A DNA stretch of 64,000 nt. It comes from Fluviispira sanaruensis. GTDB taxonomy: Bacteria > Bdellovibrionota_B > Oligoflexia > Silvanigrellales > Silvanigrellaceae. The notes under the pieces are model-generated. The model was not told the DNA's origin and did no database searches. It saw only the letters and a list, made by a program, of their open reading frames with translations. The stretch lies in NCBI RefSeq assembly GCF_004295685.1, contig NZ_AP019368.1, positions 1,430,364 through 1,494,363 on the forward strand. Reading direction: 5' to 3'. Positions 16,710 to 24,137 of the stretch are shown one piece after another; the stretch's first letter is position 1; each line of letters starts with the position of its first letter. A program made the position numbers and the translations under genes.

Positions 16710-18765
16710 TTAATCCTGAAATAAATTGATTGAGTCTTGATTTGTTATTTGCTTTAAGAGTTTCAAAACTGCCAAATTCTGTGATGCTCCCACCGTCTAA
16801 AAATAAAATATTATCAGTGTATTTTAAATATTCTAAACGATGGGTGGACCAAATAATAGTTTTCCCTTTGCCCCAATCACCTCGAAAAATATTGTGTGCA
16901 AGAGTTTTTTCTGTTTTAACATCAACAGCACTCAATGGATCATCTAAAAATATAAGAGAAGAATTGGCAAATGAGCTGCGCGATAAACTGATTCTTTGTT
17001 TTTGTCCACCCGATAAATTAACACCTCTTTCGCCGATTTCTGTATCCATACCATGGGAAAATTCATTTAAATCTGTATGAAAACTTGCAGCATAAATCGA
17101 ATTCATGATTGCATTGTCGCTATCATAGTATTCATTTTGATATTTATATTTAAGTGGAATATTTTCACGGATAGAACTGCTTATAATAAATGCCTCTTGC
17201 GGGACATAGCTTTGGATAGCGCGCAGTAGTGCTAAACCAAGAGAGGTGTGAACATTACCCGAAAGAGAATTTATCTTATAATTTTTATCATTGAAATATA
17301 ATTTAAAATGAACATCTCCATGTGTTGGTGTGATATCTCCCATCATAATTTGTATTAGAAGTGACTTGCCACTGGCGACGGGGCCGATAATGGCTAAGGT
17401 TTTTTTTGCTGGGATTTCAACGCTGATATTATTTAAAACATAAGGTTCACTTTTTGAAAATCGTAAAGATATATTATTGAGAGAGAATGAAATAGATATT
17501 TCGGAATTTAATTTATTATGAATAATTTTATCGATAATTTCTTTTTCTTCTGGATTATAGTTATTATTTTTTTCCTCTAAAAACTCTTCTTCTTGGATAC
17601 GCGCGACATAAAATAATTTTAATCTCCGCGACGCGACAATAGCTTGTGACCAAGCATTGACAAACCAAGGAAGGGGGGTAATTTGTTGTCCTAAAATACT
17701 TGATAGCCAAATGGCGGCAAATAATGTTGATGCACTTCTATCGCCATTATAAAAGACAATACCTGCAAATATCCCACTGCTAACGACCATCCACCAATTG
17801 AGGGTTAAGGCAAAAGCGAAGCAATACTTAAAAGTAATTTTTAGATCTTGTAAAAATTCGGAAAGTGTGGCCTCGTGAATTTCATTTTTAAAATATTTTC
17901 CCCAGCCAAAGTAACGAACTAAGCGCATCCCCTGAATCCATTCCGTAATCAATTGTAAACGTTTATCACCTCTTTTCATCATTTCTGTGTGGAGAATATT
18001 GCCAATCCATGAGAAAAAAAGCGAAAGAGGAATTTGTAATGCAATTATGAAAAAACCAATCCAAGCAATCTTGCCAAGCATAGCAATCATTAAAATCATA
18101 ACAAGTGCACAGGAAGCTAAGAGTACTGGAATATCGACGAGTGCATGGGCAAGGAAATTGCCTAGGAATTTTGCATCATTTTGTGCAAGATTCGTGATAT
18201 CTCCTGTTTGATATTGTGTCCGATCTTTTTTGCTAATTTTTAGAAGTTGTAAATAGAGAGACTGCATGAGTTTAAATGGTATGCGCCAAGCAAGAAGCAT
18301 TTCTGTTTCAATTTTCTGCGCATGTAAACTCGCAGCTAAAATTTTCAATATAAAGATTATCACTGCCAAACAAACTGTAAAAATCAGGATTTGATTTGGG
18401 GTAGATTCATGGTAAAAAAGATCTATCAATTTGAAATTTGTGGATGTTTTTTCAAAACTTCTTAAAAGTTGAATAGCAGCAAAGGCTGACAATAAAGAAG
18501 TTATAACATCTGTAATATGAATGAAAAACATAAATGAAAATTGTTTTCTTTCATATTTTATAAGAGCTTGAAAGGGGGATTTGCGTAAATCGTGCAAAGA
18601 TGTATCGAAATCAGGATAATCATCTCCCTTCGCTAATGTGTTATTAATAAAGGGGACAGAATTTAAATCAGATTTATCAATTGATAGTTTAGCTAGCTTT
18701 TTCATTACGGGTGTGACATCTGAGAACGAAAACTTTTGCCACAACGTCGTTTTTTGACTATTCAA
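16687..18765 (-). CDS. ABCC-like exporter, first half (TMD1-NBD1 type)
   Basis: 692 residues. An N-terminal cytosolic stretch (~1-75) precedes six membrane helices (~75-390) and an NBD. The NBD has Walker A GPVASGKSLL, signature LSGGQKQRISLSR, and Walker B LIFLDDPLSAVD, where Asp replaces the catalytic Glu exactly as in NBD1 of MRP/CFTR-type ABCC proteins. The ATP site formed with the partner's signature is thus probably degenerate. It pairs with 14880-16709. It is divergent from the gene at 18798 with 32 bases between starts, so both promoters must overlap there. Function beyond export is not visible. Confidence 0.8.
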   Translation of the reverse strand: MNSQKTTLWQKFSFSDVTPVMKKLAKLSIDKSDLNSVPFINNTLAKGDDYPDFDTSLHDLRKSPFQALIKYERKQFSFMFFIHITDVITSLLSAFAAIQLLRSFEKTSTNFKLIDLFYHESTPNQILIFTVCLAVIIFILKILAASLHAQKIETEMLLAWRIPFKLMQSLYLQLLKISKKDRTQYQTGDITNLAQNDAKFLGNFLAHALVDIPVLLASCALVMILMIAMLGKIAWIGFFIIALQIPLSLFFSWIGNILHTEMMKRGDKRLQLITEWIQGMRLVRYFGWGKYFKNEIHEATLSEFLQDLKITFKYCFAFALTLNWWMVVSSGIFAGIVFYNGDRSASTLFAAIWLSSILGQQITPLPWFVNAWSQAIVASRRLKLFYVARIQEEEFLEEKNNNYNPEEKEIIDKIIHNKLNSEISISFSLNNISLRFSKSEPYVLNNISVEIPAKKTLAIIGPVASGKSLLIQIMMGDITPTHGDVHFKLYFNDKNYKINSLSGNVHTSLGLALLRAIQSYVPQEAFIISSSIRENIPLKYKYQNEYYDSDNAIMNSIYAASFHTDLNEFSHGMDTEIGERGVNLSGGQKQRISLSRSSFANSSLIFLDDPLSAVDVKTEKTLAHNIFRGDWGKGKTIIWSTHRLEYLKYTDNILFLDGGSITEFGSFETLKANNKSRLNQFISGLNEHDRKN

Positions 18766-18797
18766 GATAGGACCTCAAATTTTTTGGGAGATTCTCT

Positions 18798-19907
18798 GTG
18801 AATTTATTTTTCGATTTAGAATATATCTCTTCTCTTGTTTTAAAAGTAGAGCAAGGAAAAGCCACAAATACTGAACATGCATATTTGCAAAAAGTTATTG
18901 CAGCTCAAACCGTGATAAGCGAATATCAAAAAGAGAATAATACATTCTTTCAAAAAATTTCTCAAAAATATTATATCTGGCTTTCCGCAAATTGGCAAAA
19001 GAAATTAAATAGTCAAAGAGAGAGAACAGATCATTTTTTATTAAAGAATGCTTTAGAAAAAAGCCAATTTATATCCGCTAAAAAGTCTGAATATGTTTAC
19101 CAAAAACCATTAAATCATTATTCTGTTTTGTTAACTTTATCACAAATATGGAATTTCCCACTCAAAAGAGAAAAAAAAAGTATAGAACAATTTTTATTTT
19201 ATTTTATTGAAAACGTTTATGGAGTTCCTCAGAAATATATTGCGCCTATTTTTCAATTAATAGAAAAAGATTGGAAACCCATTCTTTCTCCTTTAGGAAT
19301 GCTTCCCAATAAAAAGTTTAGCTTGCAAGAAATTGAAGAATATTTTTTTGGCAATAAAACAATTCCAGAATTTTCCGTCCATTTGGTTCCTAAAATAGAT
19401 CGCTATTTTTCTATTGTTGGCAGGGGGCATAATTGCCATCTTTTTTTACCAAAAAGGGAACATTTTGATTTATTTGAAGCCGCTTTAGTTATTCATGAAT
19501 TACAACATCTATTAGATATTGATAACAAAGAAAATCTTATTTATACAAATAGAAGTGGAATTGATGAAAACCAAGTTATGCTTTACGAAAGCGTTTATTT
19601 ATCTGAAAGAAATGCACTGAATGCAGAAAGGATTTTTCTTTTAGGAACAGGAGCAGCCAAGAGAGGAAGATACTGTTGGTTGGAATCCAATCTTTTTTAT
19701 CCTATTCTATTATTGAAGTGTGAAATGCACAATTTACTTTATGGTGATAACAGAACAATAGATTTTTCTGAAATTTGTCAGCAACACGGTATGGAGCCTC
19801 TTCCTTTATCTGCCTTGTTTGAATGGGGAGCTCCTTTTCAATTGAGCGCATACTGTGCCGTCGCAATGGAATTAGAACAGGGTTGGCAAAAGTTTCTTCA
19901 AAATTAG
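18798..19907 (+). CDS. Uncharacterised protein with HExxH zinc-metallopeptidase-like motif
   Basis: 369 residues, family not recognised. No signal peptide or membrane segment is obvious. Residues 233-237 read HELQH inside LVIHELQHLLD, a hydrophobic-helix context typical of zincins; glutamates at 264, 270 and 276 in YESVYLSERNALNAER could supply the third zinc ligand (gluzincin-like). The N-terminal 150 residues are Lys/Gln-rich and helical. Start GTG 18798 has GGGAG 7 bases upstream. It is followed after 3 bases (or 15, depending on start) by the HDOD gene, so the two are likely one operon. Metal binding and peptidase activity are inference from the motif. Confidence 0.6.
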   Translation: MNLFFDLEYISSLVLKVEQGKATNTEHAYLQKVIAAQTVISEYQKENNTFFQKISQKYYIWLSANWQKKLNSQRERTDHFLLKNALEKSQFISAKKSEYVYQKPLNHYSVLLTLSQIWNFPLKREKKSIEQFLFYFIENVYGVPQKYIAPIFQLIEKDWKPILSPLGMLPNKKFSLQEIEEYFFGNKTIPEFSVHLVPKIDRYFSIVGRGHNCHLFLPKREHFDLFEAALVIHELQHLLDIDNKENLIYTNRSGIDENQVMLYESVYLSERNALNAERIFLLGTGAAKRGRYCWLESNLFYPILLLKCEMHNLLYGDNRTIDFSEICQQHGMEPLPLSALFEWGAPFQLSAYCAVAMELEQGWQKFLQN

Positions 19908-19922
19908 AGGTTGCTTAAGCTT

Positions 19923-20762
19923 ATGGTGATCAATAATACTGCATCCAAAGATCTAAAACTGCCATCAATGCCTGACACTGTGCGTGAATGCTTAGCTCAA
20001 ATGTATAGCCTAGAAGCGGATTTGAGTAAAATGGCGAGTTTGATACAAAAAGATCCTGGCATCACTTCAAGTGTTTTAAAATTAGCAAATTCAGCAATAT
20101 ACGGTGCTGGAAAATCAACGAGCGATTTAAAAGTGGCGTTCACGCGAATAGGTATGACATCATTGATGCAAATTCTCGTTAAATATTCGGTAGAAAATCT
20201 GTTTAAATTTGAAACTTTTGAGTTTTTTAACATAAAAGCTTTTACCAAGCACAGCGCTTGGGTTTCGCAAGTTGCGTTTGAACTGGGTAAAATTGCGAAA
20301 AATGACAAGATTTCCGATTTATTAGTTGCGGGACTTTTTCATGATATCGGCTTACTTGTTCGTGCTATTTCAGATAAAGCGCTGATGAAAAAAATTACAG
20401 ATTTATGTGTTGCTGATAAAATTGATTTTATCAGTGCTGAAAAAAAATTAAAATTAGATGGACATGAGATTCTTGGAGTTGAGCTATTGCAGTCATGGCA
20501 ATTTCCTGAAGAAGTCATATTATTGGTTAAAAATCATCATACGGATGAAGCTTATCGTTCAAAAAAATTAACAAGTGAACAAAATAAATCAATTAGTATA
20601 TTATGTTTATCAGATACAATTGCGCATCGTTTCGGCAATGCGTTTGTGAATTACTCCCGTGACACTCGGGTGAATGCTACTGTTTTAGATAAACTCGGAA
20701 TAACAAACCAAGATGTAGGTGTTGCTGTGAAATTAGCGACTCAACATTTACAACATTATTAA
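19923..20762 (+). CDS. HDOD-domain signalling protein
   Basis: About 279 residues. The HDOD fold spans residues ~10-200: LPSMPDTVRECL at the start, DPGITSSVLKLANSA, then LFHDIGLLV and a later NHH (VKNHHTDEA) in the HD-like part. HDOD proteins lack phosphodiesterase activity in general and act in stress, motility or second-messenger responses. The frame extends to TTG 19911, but that codon abuts the AGAGG sequence (19906-19910); ATG 19923 is more reasonable though its spacing is long (12). It follows the HELQH gene closely and precedes the anchored protein at 20786 by 23 bases. Confidence 0.8.
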   Translation: MVINNTASKDLKLPSMPDTVRECLAQMYSLEADLSKMASLIQKDPGITSSVLKLANSAIYGAGKSTSDLKVAFTRIGMTSLMQILVKYSVENLFKFETFEFFNIKAFTKHSAWVSQVAFELGKIAKNDKISDLLVAGLFHDIGLLVRAISDKALMKKITDLCVADKIDFISAEKKLKLDGHEILGVELLQSWQFPEEVILLVKNHHTDEAYRSKKLTSEQNKSISILCLSDTIAHRFGNAFVNYSRDTRVNATVLDKLGITNQDVGVAVKLATQHLQHY

Positions 20763-20785
20763 TTTTAAAGAGTTTTTTAGAAGCT

Positions 20786-21694
20786 ATGAAAAAATTAATT
20801 ATTTTTCTATTTCTTTTGTTACTGCCTTCTATATTTGCTGGAGTGGCTCTTTATCGTTATTATCCAGCGGATTCCAAACGATTAATTGAAATGTTAAAGG
20901 TTAAAATCGTAACTCTTTATCCACCGCTTGAAATGTATATTCATATACAAAAACCACCCATAAAAAAACCAATACCTGTCGAGAATTCACCAAAGAGAAT
21001 CACTATTCCAAAAATACCAATATTTATTAACTCTGAAATTTACGAAGCCATTTGTGGCGAAGCTCCTAAAATGCGCTTATCTGATAACTTTACAGGCTGT
21101 GGTTTTTGCCCAAAATACATTACAAAAGTAACAAATGATAAAGCGTTTACATTTTTGTTTTCTTATCGAGGCTCTTTTCTGAAAAAAGGTGAAGAAGAGG
21201 CACTGATCTTTATGAAGGGTTGCAGTCGAGAAGATGAAAATGGAACAGCCATTATTGTCCGCAACGGTTATGGAGGTTGGAACCGTCAACAAATTTTTCA
21301 GAATATCTTATTTGACAGTCCTCCGCTTGAATATAAAGATGAAAATGGTCTTATTACTTACGTAGGCAAACGGACTAAAACCACTTCTATTGATATTCAT
21401 TCCGAACTGATTTCACTGCGCTTTAGTAAAAATGGGATCGCTGAAAAAATTCTTTTTTCAGCAAATCTCGATACGGGAGAGCGTTGTAATGAATTATTGC
21501 AAATAGCATTTGAAGAACCAATTAAAAAAAATGCAACACAGTTTCAGGCACAAATTGAAATTTTGAGTTGTAAAAAAGGATTCCTTTCTGGAGCATATAA
21601 ACTTTCATTTAACTTGGAGGAGAATGGATTCAGAGCAAATGCAGAAACAGCTAAATTGATGACACGGATTGAAAAATATGGTGAATTGCGATGA
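20786..21694 (+). CDS. Uncharacterised membrane-anchored (or exported) protein
   Basis: 302 residues with an N-terminal hydrophobic segment (residues ~3-22) that is either an anchor or signal peptide, then a Pro/Lys-rich linker (KKPIPVENSPKRITIPKIP) and a soluble domain with Cys pairs (GCGFCPKY; CNELLQ; SCKKG). The linker is the kind that spans the periplasm. Family not recognised. Its stop overlaps the ATG of the next gene (ATGA, 21691-21694), so translation of the two is coupled. Likely envelope-located; role unknown. Confidence 0.6.
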   Translation: MKKLIIFLFLLLLPSIFAGVALYRYYPADSKRLIEMLKVKIVTLYPPLEMYIHIQKPPIKKPIPVENSPKRITIPKIPIFINSEIYEAICGEAPKMRLSDNFTGCGFCPKYITKVTNDKAFTFLFSYRGSFLKKGEEEALIFMKGCSREDENGTAIIVRNGYGGWNRQQIFQNILFDSPPLEYKDENGLITYVGKRTKTTSIDIHSELISLRFSKNGIAEKILFSANLDTGERCNELLQIAFEEPIKKNATQFQAQIEILSCKKGFLSGAYKLSFNLEENGFRANAETAKLMTRIEKYGELR

Positions 21695-22188
21695 AAAAGA
21701 AATTATTTCTTTGCTTCATTATATCTTTATTTCATTCTAAAATTTATTCACAATATGTCGGCAATGATGTTGCTCCCAATATAGGAATTTCAATCAATAT
21801 ATTGGGGCCTATTTTTGGAATTTATTCCTTAGGGATTTCAACTTTTTTATCGAGTCAAGTGCAAATTGGTTTAACAGGTTCATATTATTCGACCCGTAAT
21901 AGCGAACCACAAGCGGAAGGAAGTTTAATTGAGTATAGAATGACCTACTATTTCTCTGGCATTCAAAAAAATGGAATTACATTAGCTCTCTCAGGTGGTT
22001 TTGAGTCAATTGAAATTAAACAAGAATCTGACCAATGGAAAAAGTACGAAGATCCCATTGGTGGAGTAATTCCTGGGTACAATTGGCTCATTGGAAAAAA
22101 TTTACATCTTTTGGCTGGACTCTATTTTGGTTACCAATTTGGCTCATTTCAAATCAAACCAGAAATTAGTTTTATTTACTTTTTTTAA
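21691..22188 (+). CDS. Small outer-membrane beta-barrel-like protein
   Basis: 165 residues: cleavable-type signal peptide (residues 1-20, ending KIYSQ), then alternating hydrophobic/polar strands rich in Gly, Tyr and Phe (IGISINILGPIFGIY, VQIGLTGSYYS, TLALSGGFESIEI, LHLLAGLYFGYQF), and a C-terminal aromatic strand ending FIYFF. A terminal Phe is the usual BAM recognition signal. The pattern suggests an eight-stranded barrel. Translationally coupled to the anchored protein before it, with which it may form an envelope pair. Function unknown. Confidence 0.6.
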   Translation: MKKKLFLCFIISLFHSKIYSQYVGNDVAPNIGISINILGPIFGIYSLGISTFLSSQVQIGLTGSYYSTRNSEPQAEGSLIEYRMTYYFSGIQKNGITLALSGGFESIEIKQESDQWKKYEDPIGGVIPGYNWLIGKNLHLLAGLYFGYQFGSFQIKPEISFIYFF

Positions 22189-22210
22189 GATAATTGAGAA
22201 AGCTCTTGAA

Positions 22211-22252
22211 AATAAAAGAGATGATTAAACTTAATTAAACAGCTCTTTTATT
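22211..22252. terminator. Bidirectional terminator between convergent genes
   Basis: AATAAAAGAG (22211-22220) and CTCTTTTATT (22243-22252) form a 10-bp stem around a 22-base A/T-rich loop, lying between the forward gene ending at 22188 and the reverse permease ending at 22265. The loop is long, so strength is uncertain. Confidence 0.5.
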
Positions 22253-22264
22253 CAGATAAGAAAA

Positions 22265-23881
22265 TTACGCGCTTTTCTTTTTTGCTAACAGTGAAGCTGT
22301 ATTTCTATCAGATTCAGCTTTTGGTAAACATAAAGCCTGGGACATATAGAAAATAACAAAACTGAAAACAGCCATACAAATAAAATCAATGCCCAAGGGA
22401 ATGTCTTTTGTTCCACCTTGGAACGAACCAAAATATGAGAGAATAGTGAATACTCCCATATATGGGTAGAGCCACAATGCGCACTTGAAATCGAGTTTTG
22501 TGGCAATATGTTCTGGATCAATTCTGCTTCTATTCAAGAAATTTGTTAAAAGAAATACTGTTAAACCAACGGTTACTGTCAAAGAGAGTTTCCAAACAAC
22601 AGTCCATCCTGACCAGTAAATCATAAGATTACAAATGTAGAACGCAATAAATGATGTCAATTGGTAAAATGGAAGTTTAAAGGGTCTGTTTCTTTCTGGT
22701 TGTTGTTTTCTAAGGGCAACAAGGCAAATTGGGCCAACTGCAAAAGAAAATATCAGTGCAGCAGACAAAAAGGACACGATAGATTTCCAGCCATCAAATG
22801 GTAGGAAAGCGAGCATGGCAACAACGAAGTTCAAGAAAATAGCACGCATAGGGATTCCCGATTTTGCAATTTTACTAAAGAACTTTGGTGAGTTACCAGA
22901 CTGACTCATTGTTTGAACGATACGTGCACTGGAAGCGACATAAAGAACGCCTGTACCTAGGGGGGACACAACAGCATCGATATAAAGAACAGTAACAAGC
23001 CATATCACACCCAGATTTGCGGCAAGCCCTGCTAAAGGACCCGCGTCGCCAGCGAATGCAATTTTGCTCCAACCATTTGCTAATGCACTTTCAGGCAAGG
23101 CAGCAATGAAAGCGTATTGAAGTCCAACATATAAAACCATGCAGATAACTATCGAACCAATAAGAGCGAGAGGGATATCTCGTTGGGGTCTTTTGGCTTC
23201 ACCTGCGAGTAAGGCAGCATGTTGGAATCCACAATAGGAATAAACAACACCCGCAAGAGCAACTGCGGATAAAATTCCTGAAATTCCGTAAGGAGCAAAT
23301 TCTTGAGTAGAAGTGGAAGTTAATCCCATATTGTCAGAGTTATGGGAAGTTAGTAAAAATACAATTACGACTGCAAAGGGGACAATTAATTTCCACACAC
23401 TGATAAGACTATTTGCATTTGCTAGGAATTTAGCTCCAAAACTATTAAGTAAAATAACAAAAAGCATTGTGCAAAAGCACATTACAAAGCCGAAGGAAGT
23501 GAAAACGGATACATTGTCTACTTTTTGCACAAGTGAAGGAAAGAGATGTCCCATATAGAGAACTGTGGACTGAACTTCCTGAGAAATGGAAACCACATAA
23601 GTAATCCAAGTGAGCCAAGTCAGAATAAAACCAACGAGCTTACCGTGTGTAAAAATAGGAAACGCTGCAACCCCACCAGATATGGGAAACATTGCACTTA
23701 ACTCTGCAAATGTAAGGGCTAAAAATATAGTACCAAAGCCACCTATGAGCCAGGCAATAATAGAGGCAGGACCTGCCATTTGAGCTGCATAAAGTGAGCC
23801 AAAAAGCCATCCAGAACCTACAATTCCACCAAGGCTGGCGCACATAATGCCAAACCAACCAATACTTCGTTTAAGTTTCAC
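22265..23881 (-). CDS. APC-superfamily amino-acid permease
   Basis: 538-residue inner-membrane transporter with about 12 hydrophobic segments. The start of helix 1, CASLGGIVGSGWLFG, matches the unwound GIVGSG-type substrate-binding motif of amino acid/polyamine/organocation permeases, followed by AGPASIIAWLIGG and AELSAMFPISGG. Substrate cannot be read from sequence. It begins at ATG 23881; the next gene on the strand (alaS) is upstream with its own region, so it is likely a single transcript. It ends in a Lys-rich cytosolic tail. Confidence 0.8.
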   Translation of the reverse strand: MKLKRSIGWFGIMCASLGGIVGSGWLFGSLYAAQMAGPASIIAWLIGGFGTIFLALTFAELSAMFPISGGVAAFPIFTHGKLVGFILTWLTWITYVVSISQEVQSTVLYMGHLFPSLVQKVDNVSVFTSFGFVMCFCTMLFVILLNSFGAKFLANANSLISVWKLIVPFAVVIVFLLTSHNSDNMGLTSTSTQEFAPYGISGILSAVALAGVVYSYCGFQHAALLAGEAKRPQRDIPLALIGSIVICMVLYVGLQYAFIAALPESALANGWSKIAFAGDAGPLAGLAANLGVIWLVTVLYIDAVVSPLGTGVLYVASSARIVQTMSQSGNSPKFFSKIAKSGIPMRAIFLNFVVAMLAFLPFDGWKSIVSFLSAALIFSFAVGPICLVALRKQQPERNRPFKLPFYQLTSFIAFYICNLMIYWSGWTVVWKLSLTVTVGLTVFLLTNFLNRSRIDPEHIATKLDFKCALWLYPYMGVFTILSYFGSFQGGTKDIPLGIDFICMAVFSFVIFYMSQALCLPKAESDRNTASLLAKKKSA

Positions 23882-24137
23882 GGTGTTTGTCCCCTTCCGA
23901 ACTTAACTTAATTTATAGTAAAGGATCTCTAAATGGAAATATCGAAGATTCCCAATGTAAAAACCCATTTTTAATTTTCCCTGCTTACTTATTTCTTTTT
24001 TGCTGGTTAGTCAAATATATTAAATTGGACATATATTATGAAAAGTGCATTTTACAGTAAATGAATTTTTATTTTATAAAATGAATCGCCTTATAATATG
24101 CAATTATAATCATAAAGCGATTAAATTATTTTTTTAA

